64,000 bases of DNA from Paludibacteraceae bacterium (GCA_016285885.1 JAEERP010000012.1:23517-87516), one strand, 5' to 3'. Positions 28,164 through 36,518 are shown, counted from the first letter of the stretch. The notes: a model not told the origin generated them from the letters alone. Program-made: numbers and translations.

Positions 28164-29000
28164 ATGGAGAGACATATACCTATATTTATGACGGAGAAGA
28201 GGGGCATTCTGCACTTCCTTGCGCTGGTTTTTATCCTGGCGGCGCTCTTCTCTTTTGTTTATAGGCCGAATGTCTTTATCCGTGGTTTGGAGGGCGAGGG
28301 TAGGTCTAATTATTACGTCTTGTCCCTTGTTATCATAGGATACATTATTATGTCCGCCAGCCGTTTCGCTTTCTATAAGATAAATCGGAAACATCCTTTC
28401 ACCTTCCAGCAGTTTTGCTGGTGGATTGTTTTGGAATTGATTTTCATATCGTTAGGATTGTCCCTCGTGGGTTGGTCTGTGGATTCCGCCCAGCGTCCTT
28501 TCCTGCCGATCATGTTGCATACGTCCATCTCGGTCGTCACTATCTTGGCGTTACCCTATACGATTTCCTGGCTCTACTTCGCATTGCAGGAGAAAAAACA
28601 GGTGATCAGTGAGATTTCCTCCCAAATTAAGTTGGTGGATAAGGATCGTGAAGTCTTGAATTTCTACGATGAAAAGGGCGTTTTCCGCATTTCCATCCGT
28701 ATAGATGATTTCCTGTATGCCCAATCAGCGGACAATTATATTTATATCTTCTACTTGAACAATCGTGGGGAAAAGATGCGCTTTATGCTGCGCAATTCAT
28801 TGAAGAGCATCGAGGAGTCTTTCTCCTCCTACAACATCCATCGTTGCCATCGTTTCTATGTGGTGAATTTCAGGAAGGTACGTGTCCTTCGTAAGTCAGC
28901 GGAGGGATTGCTGTTGGAACTCGATTCGGGCAATTCCTGCGAGGTTATCCCTGTCTCGAAGACGTATGCTACTATGGTGGCTGAGCTTTTCTCGAATTAG
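28164..29000 (+). CDS. Membrane-bound LytTR-family transcription regulator
   Basis: 278 residues. Four hydrophobic segments in the first 150 residues (FLALVFILAALFSFVY; YYVLSLVIIGYIIM; WWIVLELIFISLGLSLV; VVTILALPYTISWLYF) are followed by a coiled linker and a C-terminal LytTR DNA-binding domain from about 175 (IRIDDFLYAQSADNYIYIFY ... SLKSIEESFSSYNIHRCHRFYVVN). There is no receiver domain, so the signal is presumably sensed by the membrane part. No kinase is adjacent; the target is unknown. Confidence 0.88.
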   Translation: MERHIPIFMTEKRGILHFLALVFILAALFSFVYRPNVFIRGLEGEGRSNYYVLSLVIIGYIIMSASRFAFYKINRKHPFTFQQFCWWIVLELIFISLGLSLVGWSVDSAQRPFLPIMLHTSISVVTILALPYTISWLYFALQEKKQVISEISSQIKLVDKDREVLNFYDEKGVFRISIRIDDFLYAQSADNYIYIFYLNNRGEKMRFMLRNSLKSIEESFSSYNIHRCHRFYVVNFRKVRVLRKSAEGLLLELDSGNSCEVIPVSKTYATMVAELFSN

Positions 29001-29282
29001 GTTTGAGAACACCTTTTGAGCCTAAGGTCAATAATGATGCCCCTTCGGGGCTTAGGGGACAACGAGCGTTAAATGTTTAAGGCCTATAGTGTCGCTCCTT
29101 CGGCACAGGGGGGTACACCTCTGCCTGTGATGTGACAATCTCTTTGTGGCTTAGAACTTCATGTTGTATCACCTCCCCAGGTGTTGCCCTGGGCTATGTA
29201 TAGGGTTGGTTTTACAGGCCGTGGGTTGTGCACGGCGTATAGTGATGCGCATTTCCCCCAATCAATTCTTAACTCTTAATCC
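29001..29282. repeat. Hairpin-rich intergenic block, possibly a dispersed repeat or structured RNA
   Basis: Within about 220 nt there are at least four inverted repeats: CCTAAG (29021-29026) with CTTAGG (29051-29056) enclosing GCCCC-TTC-GGGGC (29039-29051); CACAGG with CCTGTG (29104-29129); CCCAGG with CCTGGG (29176-29193); and GCCGTG with CACGGC (29218-29236). None is followed by a T-run. The sequence is more G/C-rich than neighbouring spacers and has no convincing ORF. It looks like the non-coding dispersed elements of Bacteroidota genomes, but only one copy is in this window. Confidence 0.45.
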
Positions 29283-29756
29283 CTATTCGTGGTGATAAGG
29301 TTCTCCCCGCAGTATCGTCATGGCACGGTAGAGTTGTTCCGTGAAGACGAGACGTACCATCTGATGCGAAAAGGTCATGCGTGAAAGGGAGACTTTGTCG
29401 TTCGCCCGTTGGTAGACTTCCTGGGAGAATCCGTAGGGACCTCCGACGACGAAGACGAGGCGTTTGAGGCCTGATGCACTCTTTTTCTCGATGTATGACG
29501 CAAATTGTTTGGAGGTGAACTCTGATCCCTTGTCGTCCAACAAAACCACTTCGTCTTCCGCTTGTAAATTTTTTAGGATCAGTTCCCCCTCTTTTTCTTT
29601 TTGATTATCTTCCGTCAAGTTTTTCGTATTTTTTAGCGAAGGTATTTCCTCTATATCAAAGGAAATGTAGAATTTTAGTCTCTTTTGGTACTCAGAAATT
29701 GCATTTTTAAAGGATAAATCATTAGTTTTGCCAACTGTAAGTAAAGTGACTTTCAT
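29283..29756 (-). CDS. rlmH: 23S rRNA (pseudouridine1915-N3)-methyltransferase
   Basis: 157 residues, normal length. The SPOUT-fold signature VVGGPYGFS is present, as is the C-terminus SRMTFSHQMVRLVFTEQLYR ... ILRGEPYHHE that is nearly invariant in RlmH. It methylates pseudouridine 1915 in helix 69 of 23S rRNA. It is divergent from the DUF4783-nadC genes. Confidence 0.96.
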   Translation of the reverse strand: MKVTLLTVGKTNDLSFKNAISEYQKRLKFYISFDIEEIPSLKNTKNLTEDNQKEKEGELILKNLQAEDEVVLLDDKGSEFTSKQFASYIEKKSASGLKRLVFVVGGPYGFSQEVYQRANDKVSLSRMTFSHQMVRLVFTEQLYRAMTILRGEPYHHE

Positions 29757-29775
29757 TTTCGCTATTTTTTTAGCG

Positions 29776-29783
29776 CAAAATTA
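29776..29783 (-). promoter_or_regulatory. -7 element for rlmH
   Basis: The minus strand reads TAATTTTG, 20 nt before the rlmH start. No -33 match. Confidence 0.45.
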
Positions 29784-29851
29784 TTAAAAAAGAAAATCGG
29801 GGCATCCATTTTGTGGTATTAAATGTATGTGCCGATAATATTTGAGGTATT

Positions 29852-30238
29852 ATGAAAATGAACAAAAGGATTTTCCTGATTCTGTTGTTCGGAACCGTGA
29901 TGGCTTCCCTACATGCGAATCCGGATATTGTGAGGGCTTTCTCAGTGGGAGATGTGCAGAGAATTAATTCGTTTTTGGACACGAGCGTGGATTTGACCAT
30001 AGACCGTTCTGATTGCGTGAAAAGTAGGATGCAGGCGCAGGATGCTATTTCCTCTTTCTTCAGGAAGCATCGCCCGTCCAATTTCGCTGTCACCCACAAG
30101 ACCGACAAGGAAAAAACAGGCCTTTTGATGGGCAAACTATATACGGATTCTGGTACTTTCCAAGTCCTGATACTCACCACGAAGAGTGGTTCGAGGGAGT
30201 CGATTCGCCAATTGAAGATCGAACAATCTTCCAATTAA
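29852..30238 (+). CDS. DUF4783-family exported protein
   Basis: 128 residues with a signal peptide (RIFLILLFGTVMASLHA). The mature part is a small NTF2-like alpha/beta domain (VRAFSVGDVQRINSFLD ... AISSFFRKHRPSNFAVTH ... FQVLILT). DUF4783 proteins commonly sit next to nadC and rlmH in Bacteroidota, as here. Function unknown. Starts at 29852 and 29858 are both possible. Confidence 0.8.
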   Translation: MKMNKRIFLILLFGTVMASLHANPDIVRAFSVGDVQRINSFLDTSVDLTIDRSDCVKSRMQAQDAISSFFRKHRPSNFAVTHKTDKEKTGLLMGKLYTDSGTFQVLILTTKSGSRESIRQLKIEQSSN

Positions 30239-30313
30239 GCGTCTCTATCTGCCTTTCTTGTGTCTCTATGTATGTGAAATAGAGGATTTTTCCTCTTAAT
30301 TTAATAATGAAAG

Positions 30314-31165
30314 ATGAAGACTGAAAATGAATTGATTGAAGATTTGCTGGACCTCGCTTTCGCGGAGGATATCGGTGATGGTGACCATACTACGCTTTGT
30401 TGCATTCCTGAATCCCAGAAGGGGAAGGCGCAACTCCTTGTCAAGGAGGAGGGCGTGCTCGCTGGTGTGGAGATCGCTAAACGCGTCTTCGCAAAGTTCG
30501 ACCCTGAACTTCAGGTGGAAGTGCTGATCGAGGATGGTGCGCACGTGAAACCGGGAGACATCGCTTTCTACGTTTCGGGTAAGGAGCGTTCCCTGCTTCA
30601 GACGGAGCGTATCGTGCTGAATATCATGCAACGCATGAGCGGTATCGCCACGCAGACGAATAAGTACGCCAAGGAGATCGCAGACCTGCACACGAAGGTG
30701 ATCGATACCCGTAAGACGACACCAGGTCTTCGTATTTTGGAAAAGATGGCTGTTAAGATCGGTGGCGGTGGCAACCATCGTATCGGTCTTTTTGATATGA
30801 TCCTGTTGAAAGATAATCACATCGATTTCGCTGGTGGTATCGAAAATGCGGTCACTAATGCGAAACGTTACTTGAAAGAGAATGGCAAGAACCTGAAGAT
30901 AGAGGTGGAGGTGCGCAACCTGGACGAGCTGGATCAGGTGTTGAAGATCGGTGGCGTGGATCGAATCATGCTGGACAACTTCGATACAGAGACTACCCGC
31001 AAGGCTGTGAAGATCATCAACGGCAGGTGTGAGACGGAGTCTTCCGGCGGCATCACCTTCAAAACGTTGCGCTCGTATGCTGAGTGTGGCGTGGACTTCA
31101 TCTCTGTCGGTGCGCTTACCCATTCTGTGAAAGGTCTGGACATGAGCTTAAAAGCTGTGAAATGA
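30314..31165 (+). CDS. nadC: Nicotinate-nucleotide pyrophosphorylase (carboxylating)
   Basis: 283 residues. Signatures are QRMSGIAT, DTRKTTPGLR, KIGGGGNHRIGL and the C-terminal SSGGITF ... GVDFISVGALTHS. It makes nicotinate mononucleotide from quinolinate and PRPP in de novo NAD synthesis. It lies 75 nt after the DUF4783 gene; its stop overlaps the next start (ATGA at 31162-31165), indicating translational coupling. Confidence 0.96.
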   Translation: MKTENELIEDLLDLAFAEDIGDGDHTTLCCIPESQKGKAQLLVKEEGVLAGVEIAKRVFAKFDPELQVEVLIEDGAHVKPGDIAFYVSGKERSLLQTERIVLNIMQRMSGIATQTNKYAKEIADLHTKVIDTRKTTPGLRILEKMAVKIGGGGNHRIGLFDMILLKDNHIDFAGGIENAVTNAKRYLKENGKNLKIEVEVRNLDELDQVLKIGGVDRIMLDNFDTETTRKAVKIINGRCETESSGGITFKTLRSYAECGVDFISVGALTHSVKGLDMSLKAVK

Positions 31166-32085
31166 GGCTTTTTTACCCTATAGCATATCTCTTCCCCCTG
31201 CTCTTGGGGGCTTGTGTGGCTCTTCCTGCGGATGTGCCTGCCACTTCTTCGTCCGAGACGGAATCTCAGGATCTAACCAAGGTCTTCCCTACCTCGGGGA
31301 CTGCGGCTTCATTGGATGATAATCCGTCGGGTGACGCTGTCTTCACGCATACCAATTGCAAGGGAAAAACCTATCGCCATGCGAACTACTCTTTCTCTTA
31401 TTCGGAGTCGGACGAGCAGTCTGAGTGGGTGGCTTACGAGCTTACGAGAGGCGAGGTGGAGGGCAATCTGGCCCGTAAGGAGGATTTCTCCTCCGACCCT
31501 ATGGTGGAGACGGGCTCCGCTAATCCTCAGGATTACCAGAACAGTGGCTACGACAGGGGGCATCTGGCTCCTTCCGCTGACATGCGCTTCGACGCCACCG
31601 CCATGGAGGAGTGCTTCTTGACCAGCAATATTTCTCCGCAGGTGAAGGGGTTCAACAATGGCATTTGGAACGATCTGGAGATGCAGACTCGCTCGTGGGT
31701 GAGGAAGTATGAACGCCTTTATGTGGTGACGGGCCCTGTGCTTCCGAAACCGGGTCAGGAAGCGAGGAAAATGTTCGCTACGAGTCGAGGCAAGGACGTG
31801 CGTACCAATGTGACTATCCCTGATAAATTCTACAAAATCCTTTTCGACTTCTCGAAACGGGGTAAGGAGAAGATGATTGCCTTCGTCATCCCGAATCAGG
31901 CGCTCGATAAGCCTTTCACCGATTATGTCACTACGGTGGATGAGGTGGAAAGAATGACGGGTATAGATTTCTTCTCTAATATGGATAAGGACTTCCAAGC
32001 AAGGTGTGAGAGCCGTTCTGACCTCTCCAAATGGCCAGAGGCTACTTTTGTGAATTATTCAAACACGCATACATTTAACCATTAA
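31162..32085 (+). CDS. DNA/RNA non-specific endonuclease lipoprotein
   Basis: 307 residues from the ATG that overlaps the nadC stop; an upstream in-frame start at 31084 would lie within nadC and lacks the signal sequence at its N-terminus. The lipobox ends at Cys18 (LLLGAC), followed by a Ser/Thr-rich linker. The beta-beta-alpha-metal nuclease domain shows catalytic DRGH (131-134, H134) and the metal region SNISPQVKGFNNGIWNDLE. It probably degrades nucleic acid at the outer surface or in the periplasm. An immunity protein is not evident. Confidence 0.9.
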   Translation: MRLFYPIAYLFPLLLGACVALPADVPATSSSETESQDLTKVFPTSGTAASLDDNPSGDAVFTHTNCKGKTYRHANYSFSYSESDEQSEWVAYELTRGEVEGNLARKEDFSSDPMVETGSANPQDYQNSGYDRGHLAPSADMRFDATAMEECFLTSNISPQVKGFNNGIWNDLEMQTRSWVRKYERLYVVTGPVLPKPGQEARKMFATSRGKDVRTNVTIPDKFYKILFDFSKRGKEKMIAFVIPNQALDKPFTDYVTTVDEVERMTGIDFFSNMDKDFQARCESRSDLSKWPEATFVNYSNTHTFNH

Positions 32086-32098
32086 TCATAACTTTTTT

Positions 32099-32983
32099 AT
32101 GAAAGCATTTGTATTTCCTGGGCAAGGTGCTCAATTCATCGGGATGGGCAAGGATTTGTATGATAACGTCCCGTTGGCTAAGGATTTGTTCGAAAAGGCT
32201 AATGATATTCTCGGCTTCCGTATCACGGATGTCATGTTCGCTGGCGACGAGTCTGAGTTGAAGCAGACTAAGGTGACCCAACCTGCTGTGTTCCTCCACT
32301 CTGTCATCTTGGCGAAATCGCTGGGCGAGAAGTTCGCTCCTGATATGGTCGCGGGTCACTCGTTGGGCGAGTTTTCCGCCTTGGTGGCCGCTGGCGCCAT
32401 CGACTTTGCGGATGGTGTGAGCCTCGTTTCCAAGCGTGCCTTGGCGATGCAGAAGGCTTGCGAGATGAACCCTTCCACTATGGCTGCCATCATCGGTTTG
32501 CCTGACGAGAAGGTGGAGGAGATCTGCGCCTCTGTTGAGGGTGAGGTGGTTGTCCCTGCTAACTATAACTGTCCTGGTCAGCTGGTGATCTCTGGTACGA
32601 TGGCGGGCATCGATAAGGCTTGCGAATTGGCTACGGCTGCGGGTGCGCGTCGTGCGTTGAAGCTCTCCGTGAGCGGTGCGTTCCACTCTCCGTTGATGGA
32701 ACCTGCTAAGGTGGAGTTGGCTGCGGCTATCGAGGCCACAAGCTTCCGTGCGCCTATCTGCCCTGTATACCAGAATGTCTCTACTGTGGCGGAGACGGAT
32801 CCTGAGACGATCAAGGCTAATTTGGTGAAACAACTTACTTCGTCCGTGAAGTGGACCCAGTCTGTGCAGAACATGATCGCCGCTGGTGCGGATAGCTTCA
32901 CTGAGGTTGGTCCGGGCTCCGTTTTGGTGGGCTTGGTTCGTAAGATCGACAAGGGCGTGGAGACAATCTCTGCCGCATTGTAA
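32099..32983 (+). CDS. fabD: Malonyl-CoA:ACP transacylase
   Basis: 294 residues. FPGQGAQ is at the N-terminus, GHSLGE (86-91) carries nucleophile Ser88, and a GAFHSPLM region carries the catalytic His. It supplies malonyl-ACP for the FabH, FabK and FabF enzymes encoded about 4 kb upstream. It stands 13 nt after the nuclease gene and is followed by a strong terminator. Confidence 0.95.
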   Translation: MKAFVFPGQGAQFIGMGKDLYDNVPLAKDLFEKANDILGFRITDVMFAGDESELKQTKVTQPAVFLHSVILAKSLGEKFAPDMVAGHSLGEFSALVAAGAIDFADGVSLVSKRALAMQKACEMNPSTMAAIIGLPDEKVEEICASVEGEVVVPANYNCPGQLVISGTMAGIDKACELATAAGARRALKLSVSGAFHSPLMEPAKVELAAAIEATSFRAPICPVYQNVSTVAETDPETIKANLVKQLTSSVKWTQSVQNMIAAGADSFTEVGPGSVLVGLVRKIDKGVETISAAL

Positions 32984-33037
32984 TCGTAGAAAAAAAGAAA
33001 TGTTAGGAGGATTATTCCTCGCGGATGTTAAAGATAA

Positions 33038-33076
33038 CGGGCGTGCTAAAACTTATGTTTGGCACGCCCGCTTTTT
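33038..33076 (+). terminator. Rho-independent terminator after fabD
   Basis: Arms GGGCGTGC (33039-33046) and GCACGCCC (33062-33069), 15-nt loop, followed by GCTTTTT. Confidence 0.88.
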
Positions 33077-33084
33077 GTGCGGTC

Positions 33085-34086
33085 TTATCTGCCGCTCCAT
33101 CTGCGGAATGCGCTTTTGTTGTTGAAGTTGAAATACCATTGAGGGGTGTTGACCCAAGGTCGTTTTTCAATATCTATGTCGAACCACGGGGCGTTGTCGT
33201 CGTCCGGACTGACGAGTATTTCTGTCTCCTGAGCGGGCATGTAACTTTGGCTGAGCATAACCCTCAGTTGCCCCGTCTTCTTGTTGCGTAGCACGTCCAT
33301 GACGGTCACGGCGTGGCCTGGACTGCCGCCGTAGATGAGTATGTCTCCCGGACGGATGTCTGTTGGCGCCACTTTCTTCAACTCTGCCGCCAAGGAGGCT
33401 GTGCCGCAGTAGGTGAATACCAAGGAGAGGTATTTGCGGAAGGTGGTGTACCCATAGTCGGGCTGTGCGTCTTTGCTCCATGACGCTTTCCAGTTCCTGT
33501 CGAAGTGGACCCGGTAGCCGGCCGCCCATTTGGTGTATTCGTAGACGAACCCGTTGCCGCCTTTGAAGTGTATCTTATCGTATTGTTTGTTCTTCCAAAG
33601 ATACTCCGCCCACAGACGCATGCAGGCGTCGGCGCACTGTTGCAGGTCGGCCGGCACTTCCTTCCCTCCCTTGGCGAAGTTGCCCACCAAGTCTGTCTTC
33701 AGGACACCCACACAGATTTGGCTGGAGTTGTACTTGACGTCACCATTGTAGTAGCGTGTCTCGTGCCCTTGCGGATAGAGTTCCAGGTTGAGCAACCACT
33801 CTGCGTATCCGTCGGTATACGGGCGTTCCCAATCGTTGTCGAGACATACGTATCGGCTCTTGAGCGTGTTCCCCTGTGGGTCTATGCGGTAGTATTTGCC
33901 GCTTGTATAATTGCCCTTTCCCTCGGAGACGATTGAATCGTCGCTTGGGCTGACGTTCTGAATAATCACTTCTTCCCCCTTGCCCGTCTCGCTGGGCGTT
34001 CCTGCGCAGGAGATGAGGGGCATCCCCGCAAGGAGAAGCATTATTCCTGGACATATTAGTGCGTTGATTTTCTTTCGTGTTTCCAT
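33085..34086 (-). CDS. DUF4846-family lipoprotein
   Basis: 333 residues. A signal peptide leads to a lipobox ending at Cys27 (PLISC). The mature domain matches the DUF4846 family pattern: CVGVLKTDLVG, CADACMRLWAEYLW and PGDILIYGGSPGHAVTVMDV. The last part resembles NlpC/P60-like papain folds in its arrangement, but no enzymatic role is established. It follows the M15 peptidase-like gene by 12 nt on the same strand, suggesting a shared envelope role. Confidence 0.85.
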   Translation of the reverse strand: METRKKINALICPGIMLLLAGMPLISCAGTPSETGKGEEVIIQNVSPSDDSIVSEGKGNYTSGKYYRIDPQGNTLKSRYVCLDNDWERPYTDGYAEWLLNLELYPQGHETRYYNGDVKYNSSQICVGVLKTDLVGNFAKGGKEVPADLQQCADACMRLWAEYLWKNKQYDKIHFKGGNGFVYEYTKWAAGYRVHFDRNWKASWSKDAQPDYGYTTFRKYLSLVFTYCGTASLAAELKKVAPTDIRPGDILIYGGSPGHAVTVMDVLRNKKTGQLRVMLSQSYMPAQETEILVSPDDDNAPWFDIDIEKRPWVNTPQWYFNFNNKSAFRRWSGR

Positions 34087-34098
34087 GAGGCTTGAAGT

Positions 34099-34944
34099 TT
34101 AGTTGTTTGTTTGATGGCGGCTTGCCTGTAGTAGGTCAGGCCTGAATTCAAAGTGCATGGTGTCGAAGTGGTACCACCTCGCACCCGCGATGAATCCGTG
34201 CTTCTCGAATATCTGGATGATCTCTTTCGGGATTCGGTTCGTATATTTCAGACTATCCTCCTCCCCTTTGCCGGGGTTCTTCCATCTCCAGTAGTCGGAG
34301 AATTTCGTGTTGATGTCGATGGCGATGCCGAAGCTATGCGCACTCAAACGGTTGCTTCCCCGGACGGTGCGCCAATAGAAAGTGGAGGAGTTGTTGAAGT
34401 ACTTCTGGTAGGAGGCGGGGAGTTGTGCCAGCTCCTTGGCCACCGCCCATAGGCTATCGGCCGCACCGTTCATGCCGCTGAACAGAATCTGTTGCTTGAA
34501 CCATTTGACACGGACCAGGCCTTTCCTTGCCTCCGCCTCGTTTTTGCCATACATATACTTCAACAGTTCTTCGTTGCGGACTCTTCCCGGGTCGTAATTG
34601 CGGGTGGGGAGCCATACGCTGGTGTCGTAGGGCTGGGAGAACATATCTTCCACGTCCGGTTTGTCCATGCGTTCGATGAAGCTCTTCTCTTTTTTGTCGT
34701 CGTAGAGGATGGTCGAACCATCCGCCAAGAGGAGATGGTTGTCTTCATATCCTTTGACGAAGTCAGGGTAGTTGTCCATAAGCGCCTGGGCTCCGACAGG
34801 AACCGATATCGGAGCGGGTGGCTGTGAGACTATGATAGTCTCCTCATGTCGCGGGATAGCCTGTTGCTCTCCTGCCGTTTGCGAGCATGCGCAGACGCTG
34901 AACGATAGGAACAATGTGATATGTGAGACGGCTATTAAACGCAT
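34099..34944 (-). CDS. M15-family D-Ala-D-Ala carboxypeptidase-like lipoprotein
   Basis: 281 residues. Lipobox ends at Cys20 (VCAC). The zinc-site motifs of the M15 family are present: SAHSFGIAIDIN (His and Asp ligands) and HFDTMHFEFRPDLL (C-terminal His ligand). Members trim peptidoglycan stem peptides in the periplasm. It is probably the first gene of a two-gene unit with the DUF4846 lipoprotein. Confidence 0.85.
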   Translation of the reverse strand: MRLIAVSHITLFLSFSVCACSQTAGEQQAIPRHEETIIVSQPPAPISVPVGAQALMDNYPDFVKGYEDNHLLLADGSTILYDDKKEKSFIERMDKPDVEDMFSQPYDTSVWLPTRNYDPGRVRNEELLKYMYGKNEAEARKGLVRVKWFKQQILFSGMNGAADSLWAVAKELAQLPASYQKYFNNSSTFYWRTVRGSNRLSAHSFGIAIDINTKFSDYWRWKNPGKGEEDSLKYTNRIPKEIIQIFEKHGFIAGARWYHFDTMHFEFRPDLLQASRHQTNN

Positions 34945-35084
34945 AGGCCTGACGGTTTATTGTTGTTGTATATTGCGAATATAATGCGGCGGATTGTCAT
35001 TGTCAAGGCGTAGGGGAGGAAGATGGGTGCATCTCTTGCCTTCTCTTATGATTGTTTAACTTAAAAAATGTTTCATGTGGAGAC

Positions 35085-35121
35085 AAAAAAAAGTGGCATG
35101 CGAAAAATCGTATGCCACTTT
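35085..35121 (-). terminator. Terminator of the rpmB-rpmG-DUF4295 operon
   Basis: AAAGTGGCATGCGA (from 35090) pairs with TCGTATGCCACTTT (35108-35121); on the minus strand the hairpin is followed by a run of eight T. It lies 22 nt beyond the DUF4295 stop. Confidence 0.88.
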
Positions 35122-35143
35122 GTGATTATAAGCTGAGCTATAA

Positions 35144-35296
35144 TTATTTAGCCAAATAAGCTTTCACATCATCGTTGTGAACAATCTTCTCATCGAAATA
35201 GTAAGCACCAGTCTTAGGAGACTTAACCATCTTGATGACCTTAGCGTATGAACGGCCTTCGCCCTTCTGCATACTTGCGACTGCTTTCTTTGCCAT
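35144..35296 (-). CDS. DUF4295 small ribosome-operon protein
   Basis: 50 residues: starts MAKKAVASMQKGEGRSYAK and ends AYLAK. DUF4295 proteins are small basic proteins that follow rpmG in nearly all Bacteroidota. They are presumed ribosome-associated, but their function is not established. It lies 24 nt after rpmG and immediately precedes the operon terminator. Confidence 0.92.
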   Translation of the reverse strand: MAKKAVASMQKGEGRSYAKVIKMVKSPKTGAYYFDEKIVHNDDVKAYLAK

Positions 35297-35320
35297 AGTT
35301 CAAATAATATTAAAGATGAA

Positions 35321-35509
35321 TTACTTGATTTCCTTGTGAATAGTATATCTCTTCAAGATTGGGTTGTACTTCTTCAATTCCAATCTGTCTGGAGTATTCT
35401 TTCTGTTCTTAGTGGTAACGTAGCGAGAAGTACCTGGCATTCCGCTATCCTTCATTTCTGTGCACTCCAAAATAACTTGCACGCGGTTTTCTTTTCCTTT
35501 CTTAGCCAT
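35321..35509 (-). CDS. rpmG: 50S ribosomal protein bL33
   Basis: 62 residues, the standard Bacteroidota length. [10 protein letters not shown] near the N-terminus and [17 protein letters not shown] are the family core. This form lacks the paired zinc cysteines of C+ bL33. It lies between rpmB (17 nt) and DUF4295. Confidence 0.96.
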   Translation of the reverse strand: MAKKGKENRVQVILECTEMKDSGMPGTSRYVTTKNRKNTPDRLELKKYNPILKRYTIHKEIK

Positions 35510-35526
35510 TTCTTAGTCCTCCTTGA

Positions 35527-35760
35527 TTACAATATACCTTTCTTAGCCGCATCGATCAATGCTGCGTTGAGTCCCTTCTTGTTAATTGTACGAAGTCCCT
35601 TAGCGGACACCTTCAAACTGATTGTACAATCTTGCTCTGGCCAGTAGAATTTTTTTGTGAACAAGTTCACATTGAACAACCTCTTCGTTCTCCTCTTAGA
35701 GTGGGAAACGTTGTTGCCGTTCTGCGCCATCTTACCAGTAATTTCACAAATTTTTGACAT
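35527..35760 (-). CDS. rpmB: 50S ribosomal protein bL28
   Basis: 77 residues from the ATG at 35760 ([10 protein letters not shown]); an in-frame extension to 35802 adds 14 non-family residues. The core [14 protein letters not shown] and [10 protein letters not shown] are typical. First gene of the operon, transcribed from a consensus promoter near 35927-35957, which gives a leader of about 160 nt. Confidence 0.96.
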   Translation of the reverse strand: MSKICEITGKMAQNGNNVSHSKRRTKRLFNVNLFTKKFYWPEQDCTISLKVSAKGLRTINKKGLNAALIDAAKKGIL

Positions 35761-35926
35761 TGCTGTTAATCTAAATAAGTTATTACATATAAAGCGGGCC
35801 AAATCCTATCCTGATCCTTCTTCTCAGAAAGCAGCGTAACTATCAGAAATTCAAATAGAATGAACCCTTTTGTTCTCTTCTCTCGATCGTTCATGCGTTG
35901 CATCTTCGCACTCTTCAATCGGCTTG

Positions 35927-35957
35927 CAAAATTACAAATATTTTATTTCTCGACAAA
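35927..35957 (-). promoter_or_regulatory. Promoter of the rpmB-rpmG-DUF4295 operon
   Basis: On the minus strand TTTG (35957-35954), 19-nt spacer, TAATTTTG (35934-35927): an exact match to the Bacteroidota consensus. Its -33 element lies inside the last codons of cinA. Confidence 0.8.
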
Positions 35958-36425
35958 TTCTTTTGCGAAAAATATTGCATTTTTTGTTGCCTCCTCGATG
36001 TTTTCTGCCCTCTCGGTGCCAAAATGGTAGCATCTGCTCTCTGTCCTCTTCCCGTCCGACACTGCCATCCAGACCGTTCCGACGGGTTTCTCCGCACTTC
36101 CTCCGCCTGGACCCGCCACGCCGGAGGTGGCGACCGCATAGTCTGTCCCGATGACCCGGACCGCTCCCCGCGCCATCTGCTCGACCACCGCCTGGCTGAC
36201 GGCACCGTATGTCTCTATGTCCTTTGAATTTACCCCTAAGACATTGATTTTTACCTCGTTGGCATATGATACCACCGATCCTTTGTAATAATCTGAACTG
36301 CCAGGAATTAGGGTGATCTGGTGGGCGATGTTGCCTCCTGTGCAACTCTCCGCTGTGGCGATCGTCTTCCCTAGCCGCCGTAGTGCTTCGCCCAGCTCAA
36401 TCGCTGGAAGATTTTCTGTTTTCAT
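35943..36425 (-). CDS. CinA C-terminal domain protein (nicotinamide-nucleotide amidase family)
   Basis: 160 residues from the ATG at 36425. The ATG at 36446 is only 2 nt past a promoter -7 element, so the shorter form is more likely. It contains only the CinA C-terminal domain: TAESCTGGNIAHQIT, GSSDYYKGSVVSYAN, YAVATSGVAGPGG and KPVGTVWMAV. Stand-alone forms deamidate NMN (PncC). It is upstream of rpmB, as in many Bacteroidota. Confidence 0.92.
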   Translation of the reverse strand: MKTENLPAIELGEALRRLGKTIATAESCTGGNIAHQITLIPGSSDYYKGSVVSYANEVKINVLGVNSKDIETYGAVSQAVVEQMARGAVRVIGTDYAVATSGVAGPGGGSAEKPVGTVWMAVSDGKRTESRCYHFGTERAENIEEATKNAIFFAKEFVEK

Positions 36426-36448
36426 CTCTTTTTTAGATTTTTGCATTA

Positions 36449-36456
36449 CAAATATA
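36449..36456 (-). promoter_or_regulatory. -7 element for cinA
   Basis: The minus strand reads TATATTTG, matching TAnnTTTG, 24 nt before the ATG at 36425. Confidence 0.5.
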
Positions 36457-36478
36457 GCGGAAACGTATTACTTTTTAT

Positions 36479-36486
36479 TAATTTTG
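36479..36486 (+). promoter_or_regulatory. -7 element for the 36519 gene
   Basis: TAATTTTG matches TAnnTTTG, 33 nt before the ATG at 36519. It is back-to-back with the cinA promoter. Confidence 0.5.
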
Positions 36487-36518
36487 TGCGATTTCTGTAT
36501 TTATATACGCATATCGAT

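Noticed and set aside
29001..29282. tRNA or tRNA-like gene
   Set aside because: The hairpins do not form an acceptor/anticodon cloverleaf, and no tRNA T-loop sequence is present.
30296..31123. Minus-strand 275-aa ORF opposite nadC
   Set aside because: Antisense to a clear nadC with all signatures; the translation has no motif and a His/Gln-rich bias.
31084..31161. Upstream start for the nuclease gene within nadC
   Set aside because: It would place a signal peptide and lipobox 26 residues inside the protein; the ATG overlapping the nadC stop gives a normal lipoprotein start.
33062..33080. TTTGGCACGC as a sigma-54 -24 element
   Set aside because: It is the right arm of the fabD terminator and lacks a -12 TTGC at the correct spacing.
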